A stretch of DNA of 64,000 nt. It comes from Filomicrobium sp. (GTDB taxonomy: Bacteria; Pseudomonadota; Alphaproteobacteria; Rhizobiales; Hyphomicrobiaceae). Below the pieces are notes generated by a model. That model was not told the DNA's origin. It ran no database searches and saw only the letters and a program-made list of their open reading frames with translations. The stretch lies in the NCBI GenBank assembly GCA_017792465.1, contig CP051234.1:312606-376605 (forward strand), written 5' to 3'. Numbering within the stretch: position 1 is the first letter of the stretch; every line of letters begins with the position of its first letter. A program made the translations under genes and the position numbers. Positions 10,662 through 20,258 of this stretch are shown here, in pieces.

Positions 10662-10676
10662 GTTCATGGAGCGTTC
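10662..10676. promoter_or_regulatory. SOS box (LexA operator) upstream of lexA
   Basis: GTTCATGGAGCGTTC is a perfect match to the alphaproteobacterial LexA consensus GTTC-N7-GTTC. It lies between the moeA stop (10698) and the lexA start (10558), so lexA has its own damage-inducible promoter although it sits at the end of a same-strand array. A second perfect copy precedes recA at 40454. Confidence 0.88.
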
Positions 10677-10697
10677 TGCAAGACTCATACAACCTGA

Positions 10698-11912
10698 TCA
10701 GAAGTCAATCTGCATCACTGTGACTTTATCGCCCTTTTCTAGGGCCGGCTGGTTGGGTGCGCGGATCAACAGTGCGTTCGATTGGGCCAGGATTGTCAGA
10801 AGCGAGCTGTCCTGGTTTTCAGCCGGCTTGGCGATTAGCCCATGGCCATCGGGGGCCGGTTCGACGGTGGCGCGCATGTAGTGCTGCCGGGGGCCGTTGG
10901 GTCCGAGAGGGGTTGCCAGCCGGGCCGTTCGCGTCGGAGAGGTTGCGCCGGATTGGCCGCACATGGCTTTCACCAGCGGTTCGATGAAGACCTTGGTGCA
11001 GACGATCGAAGAAACCGGATTGCCAGGCAGTCCGATGGCGCGCTGTCCGGGACGTTTTGCCTGCATCAACGGTTTGCCCGGGCGCATGGCGATCTTCCAG
11101 AAATCCATTTCGAAGCCGGCAGTCTTCAGGGCCGGTGCGACGAGGTCGTGATCGCCAACCGATGCGCCGCCGATGGTGACGAGGATGTCGGCGTCTTTGG
11201 CTTCGTCGATTTTTTCAGCCAGGCTTTCAGCGGTGTCGCGTGCAATGCCGAGGAGGTGAGGCTGGCCACCCGCTGCGGCGATCATGGCGGCGAGGGCGAA
11301 GCCGTTTGACGAGACGATCTGCCCGGCCGCGGGTGTCGTTCCCGGCTCGACCAGTTCATCGCCGGTCGACAGGATTGCGACGAGGGGTTTGCGATAGACG
11401 ACGACGGACGGGTGACCCATAGCGGCGGCAAGGCCGATATGTCTGGCTTCGAGTTTGATCCCGGCGGCGAGGACAGCTTCCCCGGATTTGAAATCTCCAC
11501 CTGATGGCCGGATGTGCGACGGGTCAGGAGAGACGTCGACGACGCGGACGGTTGATCCGTTAGCTTGCGTGTTTTCCTGAATGACGATTGCGTCGGCGCC
11601 TTTCGGCAGCGGTGCGCCGGTGAAGATGCGCACGGCTTGGCCGGGTGCCACGTCGCCGGAGAATGGATGTCCAGCGGCGGCCTCGCCGATGACCGCCAGT
11701 TCGGCGGGTAGTTTCTCGACATCGGCAAGTCGCACCGCATAGCCATCCATCGCGGTGGCATCAAAAGGGGGTTGGGTCAGTGTCGCGACCAACGGTTCAG
11801 CCAGCGTGCGGCCTGCGGCTTCGCTCAGCGGGACGGCTTCGGTCCCGACCGGTTCGGCGCCCGACAGGATTTGGGCCAAGGCGTCTTCGACTGACAGTGG
11901 GGCTTTGGTCAT
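10698..11912 (-). CDS. moeA: MoeA, molybdopterin molybdenumtransferase
   Basis: 404 residues. MoeA inserts molybdate into adenylylated molybdopterin to give the molybdenum cofactor. Typical signatures are present: FDATAMDGYAVR near residue 50, FTGAPLPKGADAIV around 113-126, ILSTGDELVEPG around 190 (MPT-binding domain) and GLPGNPVSS around 310. The C-terminal domain is complete. It follows moaC on the same strand (53 bp gap), so two steps of molybdenum cofactor synthesis are neighbours here, attached to the trp genes. Confidence 0.96.
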   Translation of the reverse strand: MTKAPLSVEDALAQILSGAEPVGTEAVPLSEAAGRTLAEPLVATLTQPPFDATAMDGYAVRLADVEKLPAELAVIGEAAAGHPFSGDVAPGQAVRIFTGAPLPKGADAIVIQENTQANGSTVRVVDVSPDPSHIRPSGGDFKSGEAVLAAGIKLEARHIGLAAAMGHPSVVVYRKPLVAILSTGDELVEPGTTPAAGQIVSSNGFALAAMIAAAGGQPHLLGIARDTAESLAEKIDEAKDADILVTIGGASVGDHDLVAPALKTAGFEMDFWKIAMRPGKPLMQAKRPGQRAIGLPGNPVSSIVCTKVFIEPLVKAMCGQSGATSPTRTARLATPLGPNGPRQHYMRATVEPAPDGHGLIAKPAENQDSSLLTILAQSNALLIRAPNQPALEKGDKVTVMQIDF

Positions 11913-11965
11913 GACTGGGAACTGACGGGCTTGGTTTGAGAGGTTGGATTGATCCGGACTTCTTC

Positions 11966-12475
11966 TCAGGAGCCAGGCTTGATAGCCGGGTTATCGGCAG
12001 TCGCCTGAAAATGGCCTGAGCGCCCGCCGGTTTTTTCGACGAGGCGGATCCCGTCGAAGCGCATCGATTTATCGGCGGCTTTCAGCATGTCGTAGATCGT
12101 CAGGCAGGCGACTGAGACGGCGGTCAGCGCTTCCATCTCGACGCCGGTTTTGCCGGTGACCTTGACTTCGCCGGTGACGTGGATGCCGGGCGCAGGATCG
12201 CGGATCGTTTCGAACTCGATCACGGCCTTGGTAATGGGTAGCGGATGGCAAAGTGGGATCAAGTCGTGCGTACGTTTGGCGGCCATGATGCCGGCGATGC
12301 GTGCGGTGGCCAGAACGTCGCCCTTCTTGGCTTCACCCTTTTCGACGAGGTTGAGGGTTTCGGGCTCCATGAAGACGTAGCCCTCGGCGACGGCCGTGCG
12401 GGAGGTGACGTCTTTCTCGGAGACATCGACCATCCGGGCTTCGCCGCGTTCGTTGAGGTGGGTGAGCTTGCTCAT
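11966..12475 (-). CDS. moaC: MoaC, cyclic pyranopterin monophosphate synthase
   Basis: 169 residues from the ATG at 12475; the frame is open further upstream to 12856 but that part lies over trpC and has no MoaC character. MoaC converts the MoaA product 3',8-cH2GTP to cyclic pyranopterin monophosphate. The protein starts [19 protein letters not shown] and contains the conserved [11 protein letters not shown] (active site histidine) and [19 protein letters not shown] segments. It begins 5 bp after the trpC stop, so the two are probably co-translated. Confidence 0.96.
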   Translation of the reverse strand: MSKLTHLNERGEARMVDVSEKDVTSRTAVAEGYVFMEPETLNLVEKGEAKKGDVLATARIAGIMAAKRTHDLIPLCHPLPITKAVIEFETIRDPAPGIHVTGEVKVTGKTGVEMEALTAVSVACLTIYDMLKAADKSMRFDGIRLVEKTGGRSGHFQATADNPAIKPGS

Positions 12476-12480
12476 CGCGG

Positions 12481-13272
12481 TCAGGCTCCCAGCAGCGTTT
12501 TGGTGGCGGCTTCGACGTCGTCTTTGCGCATCAGGCTTTCGCCGACAAGGAAGGTGTCGATACTCGATTTCTGCAGCCGCTTGATGTCGTCGTTGGTGAA
12601 GATGCCGCTTTCGGCAATGACGATGCGATCGTCGGGGATTTCCTTGGCGAGGCGCTCGCTGGTTTCCAGATGAACTTCGAAGGTCCGCAGGTCGCGGTTG
12701 TTGATGCCGATGAGCGGGCTGTCGAGCTTCAGCGCGCGTTCGAGTTCGTTTTCGTCGTGAATCTCGATGAGGGCGTTCATTCCCCAATCGTGCGCGGCGG
12801 CGACGAGGTCTTTGGCGGTGGCGTCGTCGATCTGGGCCATGATGACGAGAATGCAATCAGCACCCCAGGCGCGGGCTTCGACGACCTGATAGGGATCGAG
12901 CATGAAGTCTTTGCGGAGCGCAGGAAGTTTGCAGGCGGCCCGGGCTATTTTCAGGAACTCCGGAGCGCCCTGGAACGACGGCGTGTCGGTAAGCACGGAT
13001 AAGCAGGCCGCGCCACCGGCCTCATAGGCTTTGGCGAGTGCGGGAGGATCGAAGTCTTCGCGGATCAATCCCTTGGAGGGGCTCGCCTTCTTGATCTCGG
13101 CAATGAGGGCTGGGCGTCCGGCTTTATGCTTGGCGCGCAAGGCGTCGGCAAAAGGCCGGATGCGCGGGGCGCTGCGGGCGTATTCGGCGACGATCTGGAG
13201 GGGCTGGCGCGCTTTTGCGGCGGCGATCTCTTCCAGCTTGTATTGCGTGATCTTGTCGAGAATGTCTGTCAT
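12481..13272 (-). CDS. trpC: TrpC, indole-3-glycerol-phosphate synthase
   Basis: 263-residue TIM barrel that closes the indole ring from 1-(2-carboxyphenylamino)-deoxyribulose phosphate. Visible signatures: [14 protein letters not shown] near residue 57 (catalytic lysine), [12 protein letters not shown], the ESGI segment near residue 223 and GESLM near 245. Single-function, not fused to TrpF. It lies between trpD and moaC on the - strand; the gap to the trpD stop is 115 bp. Confidence 0.97.
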   Translation of the reverse strand: MTDILDKITQYKLEEIAAAKARQPLQIVAEYARSAPRIRPFADALRAKHKAGRPALIAEIKKASPSKGLIREDFDPPALAKAYEAGGAACLSVLTDTPSFQGAPEFLKIARAACKLPALRKDFMLDPYQVVEARAWGADCILVIMAQIDDATAKDLVAAAHDWGMNALIEIHDENELERALKLDSPLIGINNRDLRTFEVHLETSERLAKEIPDDRIVIAESGIFTNDDIKRLQKSSIDTFLVGESLMRKDDVEAATKTLLGA

Positions 13273-13387
13273 TGGGCTGGTATAGGCTGAATTTCACAAA
13301 ACGTCATAGGCCGTTTTGGGCATGCGCCGCCTGACGGGGGCGCGTTGGGCTTGCCCTCGCCGGGTATCTCAGCCGGCGAGGGTCGAA

Positions 13388-14416
13388 TCAGGCTGCGACC
13401 TGATGGGTTGCTGCAATCAGGCGTTCGAGCGCGGATTTGGCGCGGCCGTCGTCGATGGCTGCGGCTGCGGCTTCAACGGCTTCGGCGATGTTGGGGGCGT
13501 GGTCGCCGACGACGAGCGCGGCTCCGGCATTGAAGAGGACGATGTCGCGGAATGCGTTTTTGGCGCCGTCCAAGACGTCTCGGATGGCTTGCGCGTTGAC
13601 CGTCGCGTCGCCGCCTTTGATGTCGGCGAGTGTGGCGCGTTTCAGACCGGCCTGCTCGGGTGAGATTTCGAAGACAGCGACTTGGCCATCGTTTAATTCG
13701 GCAACCGTCGATGGGCCGGTGGTCGTCAGCTCGTCCATGCCGTCGGAGCCGTGCACGACCCAGACGCGCTGGGCGCCCAGATTGTTGAGCGTATCGGCAA
13801 TCGGTTCGACCCATTTGTGATCGAAGACACCGACCACCTGATGCGTCACGCGTGCTGGATTGCAGATCGGTCCGAGCAGGTTGAAGAGTGTGCGGATCTT
13901 GAGCGCGCCGCGGGCTGGCGCCCAGGTCTTCATCGCCGGATGGTGCATCGGCGCCCACATGAACGCAAGGCCTGCCTTGGCGATGACGTTTGAAACTTGT
14001 GCTGGCGATAGATCGATCTTGACGCCGAGCGCCTCGAGGACGTCGGAGGCTCCGGATTTCGAAGAGACCGAGCGATTGCCGTGCTTGGCAACGGTGAGGC
14101 CTGCGCCTGCCGCGACGATGGCCGCACAGGTCGAGACGTTATAGGTGCCATGGCTGTCGCCGCCGGTGCCGACGATATCGACCGCATCGGCGGGGGCGTC
14201 GACGGCAAGCATGCGGCTGCGCAACAAGCGTGCTGCACCTGTGATTTCCGGGATCTGTTCGCCGCGTACGCGCAATGCCATCAGAAAGGCGGCGCGCTGG
14301 ATGTCATCAGCGTTGTCACCCATCAGCGCTTCAAGCGCCTCGGCGATTTCATCTTCGTCGAAGATCTCGGCGCTGGCGGCGCGTTCGAGGATTGTTTTGA
14401 TGTCCGGTGCGCTCAT
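13388..14416 (-). CDS. trpD: TrpD, anthranilate phosphoribosyltransferase
   Basis: 342 residues from the ATG at 14416; the longer open frame to 14620 runs over trpG and is not TrpD-like. It joins anthranilate to PRPP. Signatures include DIVGTGGDSHGTYNVST near residue 80 (PRPP and anthranilate binding), AKHGNRSVSSKSG, and FNLLGPICNPA around residue 175. It starts 5 bp after the trpG stop, implying coupled translation. Confidence 0.97.
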   Translation of the reverse strand: MSAPDIKTILERAASAEIFDEDEIAEALEALMGDNADDIQRAAFLMALRVRGEQIPEITGAARLLRSRMLAVDAPADAVDIVGTGGDSHGTYNVSTCAAIVAAGAGLTVAKHGNRSVSSKSGASDVLEALGVKIDLSPAQVSNVIAKAGLAFMWAPMHHPAMKTWAPARGALKIRTLFNLLGPICNPARVTHQVVGVFDHKWVEPIADTLNNLGAQRVWVVHGSDGMDELTTTGPSTVAELNDGQVAVFEISPEQAGLKRATLADIKGGDATVNAQAIRDVLDGAKNAFRDIVLFNAGAALVVGDHAPNIAEAVEAAAAAIDDGRAKSALERLIAATHQVAA

Positions 14417-14421
14417 TGTCG

Positions 14422-15036
14422 TCAGGCTGCTTTCGGCGGCGTGGCGGGGCACTTCTTCAGGTTTTTGAAGCCGCTCAGTTTGAGGAAGTTCTCCAGGATG
14501 CGATGGCCCTCTTGAGAGGCGATGCTTTCGGGGTGGAACTGGACGCCGTGGACAGGATGCGCGACGTGCTGCAGGCCCATGATCAGGCCGTCGTCGGTTT
14601 CGGCGGTGACCTTGAGGCAATCGGGCAGGGTTTTGCGCTCGACGATTAGCGAGTGGTAACGCGTGACTTCGAAGGTTTCCGGCAGGCCTTCAAAAATGCC
14701 TTCGCCCGAGTGGCGGATCGTCGAGAGTTTGCCGTGCATTGGAATGGGTGCGCGGATGACCTTGCCGCCATAGGCCTGGCCAATCGACTGGTGCCCAAGA
14801 CATACGCCGAGGATCGGTATCTTGCCTGCGGCTTCGCGGATGAGATCGAGGCAGACGCCGGCTTCGTTGGGGGTGCAGGGGCCGGGCGAAAGCACGATGG
14901 CTTTCGGCTTCATCGCCAGCGCATCGGCGGTGCTGATCTGGTCGTTGCGTATGACCTCGCAGGCTGCGCCCAACTCGCCGATGTAATGGACGAGATTATA
15001 GGTGAAGCTGTCGTAGTTATCGATGAGAAGCAGCAT
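14422..15036 (-). CDS. trpG: TrpG, anthranilate synthase glutaminase subunit
   Basis: 204 residues, class I glutamine amidotransferase that supplies ammonia to TrpE. Begins [18 protein letters not shown]; catalytic cysteine in ILGVCLGHQ (about residue 83), and the His-Glu pair in VQFHPESI near residue 170. It is a free subunit, whereas many rhizobia have a fused TrpE(G). Separated from trpE by an unrelated phosphatase gene. Confidence 0.97.
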   Translation of the reverse strand: MLLLIDNYDSFTYNLVHYIGELGAACEVIRNDQISTADALAMKPKAIVLSPGPCTPNEAGVCLDLIREAAGKIPILGVCLGHQSIGQAYGGKVIRAPIPMHGKLSTIRHSGEGIFEGLPETFEVTRYHSLIVERKTLPDCLKVTAETDDGLIMGLQHVAHPVHGVQFHPESIASQEGHRILENFLKLSGFKNLKKCPATPPKAA

Positions 15037-15125
15037 CTGGTGATCCGTTGTTTTGGCTTATCTGCCAGTATTTGCGCAGAATATTCGCGGGTCTTTCAGC
15101 CTGCAAGGCCAGTGATGGCAAAGTG

Positions 15126-15647
15126 TTACCCGATTTCCTTAGGCGTCACGAAGGCCTCAAGGTGGCCTTTGGCGGGTTTTATTTCGTCCCAGTCGTCGGT
15201 GTCGAACTTCAAGATCGCAAGAGCGGCGGTTGGGAACTTCATCGCCAAGTGCTTGATGCCATCGGTATCGCCTTCGCCAACGAGTGTGAGCGCCAGTCCG
15301 TGCAGGCCGGGGTTATGGCCAATCACCATGATGCGTTTGTCGCCGGGCTGGGCGCTTTCGCGGATGCGCGTCAGGATCGTTTCGGCGCTTGCCAGATAGA
15401 GCGCGTCGTCGATCGTCACATGCGGTGCCGGGGTACCGAGTTCAGGCAGAACGAGCGCGAGCGTGGCGCGCGTGCGGACGGCATCGGAACACAGGATGTG
15501 ATCGGGTTTCAGGTGATGGTGCGCGATATACTCGCCCATTACAGGTGCCGCCTTGGCGCCGCGTTTATTGAGTGGCCGCTCATGGTCGCTTTGTTCGGGC
15601 GATCCCCAATCTGATTTTGCATGGCGGAACAGCAGAAGCGTTAGCAT
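15126..15647 (-). CDS. SixA-like histidine phosphatase
   Basis: 173 residues of the histidine phosphatase (phosphoglycerate mutase-like) superfamily. The N-terminal LLLFRHAKSDW is the RH(G/A) phosphohistidine motif typical of the SixA branch; RPLNKRG follows and the second histidine is in VIGHNPGLH around residue 108. SixA in E. coli acts on phosphohistidine of Hpt or PTS proteins; the substrate here cannot be told. It sits between trpE and trpG on the same strand, with 81-89 bp gaps, and has no known role in tryptophan synthesis. Confidence 0.85.
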   Translation of the reverse strand: MLTLLLFRHAKSDWGSPEQSDHERPLNKRGAKAAPVMGEYIAHHHLKPDHILCSDAVRTRATLALVLPELGTPAPHVTIDDALYLASAETILTRIRESAQPGDKRIMVIGHNPGLHGLALTLVGEGDTDGIKHLAMKFPTAALAILKFDTDDWDEIKPAKGHLEAFVTPKEIG

Positions 15648-15728
15648 GGCGTTGTGTTGCTCAAGTTTTCTGGCTCAAGTTCTCTGGCGATGGCCGCAGC
15701 GCATGCGCTGGCGAGTGCTTCGGTGCGA

Positions 15729-17312
15729 TCAGGCGAAGGGGCCGTTATTGCCAACGGGTTTGGCTTGGGCGGAACCGCCGGCGAAGGTTACGGCGGCTTC
15801 GGCGGCGCGGACGACCGCCTTGGCTTTGTTGATGCACTCCTGCTGCTCGCTTTCGGGCACGGAGTCATGAACGATCCCGGCTCCGGCCTGGACGTGCACT
15901 TTGCCATCCTTGACGAGCGCCGTGCGCAAGACGATGCAGGTGTCCATATTGCCGTCGGCGGAGAAATATCCAACGCAGCCGGCATAGGGGCCGCGCTTGT
16001 TCTTTTCCAGTTCGTCGATGATCTCCATGGCGCGGACTTTGGGTGCGCCGGAGACAGTGCCGGCCGGGAAGCCAGCCATCAAGGCGTCAACGGCGTCGTG
16101 GTGCGCGTTATCGAGTTGCCCGATGACGTTGGAGACGATGTGCATGACGTGGCTGTAGCGCTCGATCACGAACTGCGAGGTGACGCTGACGGTGCCGACT
16201 TCGCTGACGCGACCGACGTCGTTACGGCCAAGATCGAGCAGCATCAGGTGTTCGGCGCGCTCTTTGGGGTCGGCGAGGAGGTCGGCTTCGAGGGCCTGAT
16301 CGACGGCGTCGTCGTCGTCGCGTCGGCGCGTGCCGGCGATCGGGCGGATGGTCACTTCGCCATCGCGGACACGGACGAGGATTTCGGGCGAAGAGCCGAC
16401 GAGGGCGAAGTCGCCGAAGTCGAGATGGAAGAGAAACGGCGCCGGGTTGATGCGCCGCAGAGCGCGGTAAAGCGACAGCGCGGGCAACTCGAATGGCGCG
16501 GTAAAACGCTGCGAGAGCACGACCTGGAAGATGTCGCCGGCGACGATGTACTCTTTGGCGCGCCGGACCATCTCCATGTATTCCGTCTCGCTGGTGTTGG
16601 AGACGGGTTCGGGGATCGGCAGTTCGGAGTTGCCGCTCAGCATTTTGCCGGGGTGCTTGATGGGCGCATCGAGTGCGGAAACGATATCGCTCAGGCGCTG
16701 TAACGCGGCTTCGTAAGCGGCGTCCGCGGTTTCGTCTGCTGTCGGCCGGACGGGCGTGACGATGGTCATCTCGTCTTTGATGTCGTCGAAAATGACCATC
16801 ACTGTCGGGCGCAGCAGGACTGCGTCGGGCACGTTGAGATCGTCAGCCGGCACGTTGGGGAGGTGCTCGATCAGGCGGACGGTATCGTAGCCCATGTAGC
16901 CGAAGACGCCGGCGGCCATCGGCGGAAGGCCGGCTGGTACGTCGATCTTGCTTTCTTCAAGCAGCGCGCGCAGGGCATCGAGCGTTTCGGCGTCTTCCGG
17001 CTTGAAGCCGGCTTCGCCGCTTGCCGGATCGCGATTGATTTCGGCCTGCGTTCCCGAAGCGCGCCAGATGATATCCGGCTTGAGGCCGATGATCGAATAA
17101 CGGCCGCGCTGGGCGCCGCCTTCGACCGATTCAAGCAGGAGCCCCATTTCGCCGTCGCCAGCGAGTTTCAGGTAGGCCGAGACCGGAGTTTCCAGATCGG
17201 CGACAAGGCGGGTGTAGACGAGCTGCGGTGCGCCGCTGTCGAAGCCCACCTTGAACTTGTCGAATGACGGGCTCGCTTCGATGTCGTCGCGGCGCGGGGC
17301 GTTGCTGGTCAA
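15729..17312 (-). CDS. trpE: TrpE, anthranilate synthase component I
   Basis: 527 residues. Makes anthranilate from chorismate with TrpG. The N-terminal regulatory domain includes LLLESVEGGAQRGRYSIIG (tryptophan-site region), and the C-terminal chorismate-binding domain has LSQRF, the IAGTRRRDDD stretch, EHLMLLDLGRNDVGRVS and GAPKVRAMEIIDELE, all typical. The start is 27 bp from the ppiD stop, which leaves no room for a trp leader peptide or attenuator between them, so control must come from a promoter upstream of ppiD, inside it, or from enzyme feedback. Confidence 0.97.
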   Translation of the reverse strand: MTSNAPRRDDIEASPSFDKFKVGFDSGAPQLVYTRLVADLETPVSAYLKLAGDGEMGLLLESVEGGAQRGRYSIIGLKPDIIWRASGTQAEINRDPASGEAGFKPEDAETLDALRALLEESKIDVPAGLPPMAAGVFGYMGYDTVRLIEHLPNVPADDLNVPDAVLLRPTVMVIFDDIKDEMTIVTPVRPTADETADAAYEAALQRLSDIVSALDAPIKHPGKMLSGNSELPIPEPVSNTSETEYMEMVRRAKEYIVAGDIFQVVLSQRFTAPFELPALSLYRALRRINPAPFLFHLDFGDFALVGSSPEILVRVRDGEVTIRPIAGTRRRDDDDAVDQALEADLLADPKERAEHLMLLDLGRNDVGRVSEVGTVSVTSQFVIERYSHVMHIVSNVIGQLDNAHHDAVDALMAGFPAGTVSGAPKVRAMEIIDELEKNKRGPYAGCVGYFSADGNMDTCIVLRTALVKDGKVHVQAGAGIVHDSVPESEQQECINKAKAVVRAAEAAVTFAGGSAQAKPVGNNGPFA

Positions 17313-17339
17313 CGGATCCTCTTTGGAAATCGCGTTCGT

Positions 17340-19232
17340 TTATTGCTGGTCGGCACCGGTGAGGCGGCGGAACATGGCTTGGTTGATGTCGACCTTGTAG
17401 CGCTTCTGCAGAGCGGTGACGTAGGCGGCAATACTGTCGGTGCGCAGCTGCTGGAGCAGTTCCTCTTTCAGCTGGTCTTTGAGTTCGACACTCGGCGCCG
17501 GTGCCTTTTTGATCTCGTCAAGACGGAAGACAACGCGCGACTGGCCGTCGGCTGTCTCAGTGTTGCTGATCTCGTTCGGCTTCATGGCGAATGCCTGCGT
17601 CATGGCGCCTTGCGTCAAGCCATCGGGTAAGGTCGTGCGGCCAAGCGCACCGGTCTTTTCCAATTTGCCGCCGGCTTCTTCGGCGACTTTTGCCATGTCT
17701 TCGCCAGCCTTGACGCGGTCGGTCAGCTTCTTGGCCAACTCTTTCAAGGCATCGGTCCGCTTGGTTCTCGTCCACAAGGCTTTGACGGCCTCTTTGACCT
17801 CGTCGAACGTTTGCTGTTTGGCGGGCGTGATATCGAGAACATCGACCCAGGCATAGCCGTCGGGCAGCTGGATGGGTTCAGATTCCAAACCGATTTCGCC
17901 TTTGAAACCTTCAGCGATGATCTTGCTGGCGTTCTGGCCGGGCAATCCCATTTTGCCGTCTTCGGTAAGATTGCCCTGGGTTATGCCTTTGAGGTCGTAA
18001 TAGGGAACGTCGAGACCGGCGGCGATTTCTTTGAGTGGCTTGCCTTCGCCGCGGCCGTCATCGACTTTGCCGTAGTACTCGCGCAACTGGGCGACGGCCC
18101 ACTCCTTGGCCAGCTCGTCTTTGACCTTTTCCTTGTTCTCTTCGAAGGTCGCTTCCTTGCCAGGTTCGATCTTGGTCACGCGGACGATCACGGTCGCGAA
18201 GTTGCCCTCGATGACGTCAGACACCGCATCCTTGGCGAGCGCGAAGGTGGCATCGGCGATCTTCTTGTCGATGAGGTCCTTTTTGGACTTCTCGCCGAGT
18301 TTAGCGTCGGATTCGGACACTCCGTTTTCTTTGGCGACTTCCAGGAAGTCCTTGCCGGACTTGATTTCGGCCAGGGCTTTCTCGGCGGTGGCTTTGTCCT
18401 TGAACGCGATTTGTTCGATTTCGCGCTTTTCAGGGACCGAATACTTGTCCTTCGTGTGCTCGAAGGCGGCTTTGAGCTGTTCGTCCTCGATCGGTGCCTT
18501 CTTTTTGAGGTCGTCGATCGTCAGGCTCAGAACGGCCAGTTCACGGCGCGGCTCGGTCATGAAGCGCTGCTTGTTCTCGTCGTAGGTTTTCTTGAGGTCA
18601 TCCTCGGTCGGTTCCGGGATGGCTTCGAGCTTGTCAGGATCGATCCGGAAATAGGAAAGGACCCGGGTTTCGCCGCGCCATTCGCTCAAGGACTGGATCA
18701 TTTCGTCGGGAACGACGGTTGCGCGCAGGAGTGCGGTGGTGATCTGGTTTCTGAGTTCGTCCTTGCGGCGCAGCGCGATGAGGCCGCGCTCGCTGACGTC
18801 GAGATTGCGGGCGACGTTCAAAAGCATGTTGCGGTCGAAATTGCCGGCAGCATCCTGGAAGGATGGATCGTTCTTGAAGCCTTCGACGACGGCTTCGTCG
18901 GATAGGGCAAGGCCCAGATCGCTGGCGTGCGCTTCGACGGCTGCCGAACCGATGAGCTGCGAGAGGACGCGCGAATCGAGACCGACGGCGCGGGCTTGTT
19001 CGCGGCTGATGCGGCGGCCGGAGCGCCGCGCAATGTTGTCGAGTTCGTTGGTCAGCTCTCGCTGGAACTCTTCGGGCTGGATTTGCTTGCTGCCGACGGT
19101 GGCGAGCGCTCGGCCGGTGGACGCGCCGGTGATGTAGTCGGCGATGCCCCAGATCGCAAAGGAGAGGATCAGGAGCGAGATCATCAGGAACGCGACCCAG
19201 CCGGAGGCCCATTTTCTCAGTTTTTCTAGCAT
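17340..19232 (-). CDS. ppiD: PpiD-type periplasmic peptidyl-prolyl isomerase
   Basis: 630 residues, anchored by one N-terminal transmembrane helix (about residues 12-33, rich in leucine and isoleucine, short basic cytoplasmic start). The SurA-like chaperone region (about 34-240) is followed by a parvulin-type rotamase domain around 245-365 and a second PPIase-like region in the C-terminal half. PpiD helps proteins leaving the Sec translocon to fold in the periplasm. It is the first gene of the long - strand array leading into trpE and is divergent from tpiA; the 240-bp gap must hold promoters for both. Confidence 0.93.
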   Translation of the reverse strand: MLEKLRKWASGWVAFLMISLLILSFAIWGIADYITGASTGRALATVGSKQIQPEEFQRELTNELDNIARRSGRRISREQARAVGLDSRVLSQLIGSAAVEAHASDLGLALSDEAVVEGFKNDPSFQDAAGNFDRNMLLNVARNLDVSERGLIALRRKDELRNQITTALLRATVVPDEMIQSLSEWRGETRVLSYFRIDPDKLEAIPEPTEDDLKKTYDENKQRFMTEPRRELAVLSLTIDDLKKKAPIEDEQLKAAFEHTKDKYSVPEKREIEQIAFKDKATAEKALAEIKSGKDFLEVAKENGVSESDAKLGEKSKKDLIDKKIADATFALAKDAVSDVIEGNFATVIVRVTKIEPGKEATFEENKEKVKDELAKEWAVAQLREYYGKVDDGRGEGKPLKEIAAGLDVPYYDLKGITQGNLTEDGKMGLPGQNASKIIAEGFKGEIGLESEPIQLPDGYAWVDVLDITPAKQQTFDEVKEAVKALWTRTKRTDALKELAKKLTDRVKAGEDMAKVAEEAGGKLEKTGALGRTTLPDGLTQGAMTQAFAMKPNEISNTETADGQSRVVFRLDEIKKAPAPSVELKDQLKEELLQQLRTDSIAAYVTALQKRYKVDINQAMFRRLTGADQQ

Positions 19233-19472
19233 TGTCGTCCTTGGTCATCGGTAGGGCGCTTGCCATATCTCGCCGGAGTGCTCAGGGCTTTCCAGCGTCA
19301 TTCAAGCGACATACTCATCCATTGGCGCGCTTGGCGACCGTTCTTGGCGTGATATGAAGCGCAGGAAGTCCGCGAAAGCAAGAGCGCGTCAAAGCCGCCC
19401 ATGCAACTTGAAGGCCTCCAGTTGGCCGGCAATGGGTTGGGTTATGTGCAGTCAAGTCAAGGAGGTTGCCTC

Positions 19473-20258
19473 ATGTCGTCGAATGCCCCCGGTGCCGCGT
19501 CGGTCAAACCCATGGTGGTTGGCAACTGGAAAATGAACGGGCTTAAGGCGGCGCTGAGCGAGGCGCTGGCGGTCGATGAAGCGCTGGCGGAGGCCGGAGC
19601 GACGGTTGGGTCAGAAGTCATGATCTGTCCGCCGGCGACGCTGGTGATGGTGATGTCTGAGCTCTCCGGCAAAGGCGGCATGACGGTCGGCGGGCAGGAT
19701 TGCCATACGGCGGAAACTGGGGCGCATACCGGAGATGTTTCAGCTGAGATGCTGGCCGATGCGGGCGCGACGGCCGTCATTTTGGGGCATTCCGAGCGGC
19801 GTGCGGATCACGGCGAGACCGATCAGCTGGTCAGACAGAAGGTCGTGGCAGCGCATCGGGCGGGGCTTGTCGCGATCGTCTGTGTCGGAGAAACGATCGG
19901 TCAAAGGAACGCTGCGCTGACGCTTGATGTTGTGTCGCGCCAGCTTGCCGGCTCGCTTCCTGATGAGGCGACGGCGGCGAATACCGTGATTGCCTATGAG
20001 CCGGTGTGGGCAATCGGCACTGGCCTGACGCCGCAGGTGACCGACGTGGCGGAGGTTCATGCGATGATCCGCAGCCGTCTGCGTGAGCGTTTCGGCGAAG
20101 ACGGCGAAGGGATGCGCATTCTTTACGGCGGATCGGTCAAGCCGTCGAACGCCGCCGAGCTGATGGGCGTCGATCACGTGAATGGCGCGCTGGTCGGCGG
20201 TGCGAGCCTGAAAGCCAAAGATTTCTTAGGCATTGTCGACGTCTACCGGCAAAAATAA
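19473..20258 (+). CDS. tpiA: TpiA, triosephosphate isomerase
   Basis: 261 residues from the ATG at 19473, which has a strong AAGGAGG 8 bp upstream; an ATG at 19401 in the same frame would add 24 unrelated residues. Interconverts glyceraldehyde 3-phosphate and dihydroxyacetone phosphate. Catalytic lysine in VGNWKMNG, histidine in LGHSERR, glutamate in [12 protein letters not shown]; phosphate loop [12 protein letters not shown]. Complete and ordinary. Confidence 0.98.
   Translation: MSSNAPGAASVKPMVVGNWKMNGLKAALSEALAVDEALAEAGATVGSEVMICPPATLVMVMSELSGKGGMTVGGQDCHTAETGAHTGDVSAEMLADAGATAVILGHSERRADHGETDQLVRQKVVAAHRAGLVAIVCVGETIGQRNAALTLDVVSRQLAGSLPDEATAANTVIAYEPVWAIGTGLTPQVTDVAEVHAMIRSRLRERFGEDGEGMRILYGGSVKPSNAAELMGVDHVNGALVGGASLKAKDFLGIVDVYRQK

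Noticed and set aside
11966-12856. Long version of MoaC (296 residues)
   Set aside because: The first 127 residues lie over trpC in another frame and are Arg-rich noise; MoaC starts at 12475.
13388-14620. Long version of TrpD (410 residues)
   Set aside because: Upstream part overlaps trpG out of frame; the conserved protein begins at 14416.
17313-17339. trp leader peptide/attenuator
   Set aside because: Only 27 bp separate the ppiD stop from the trpE start; no Trp codons or hairpin fit there.
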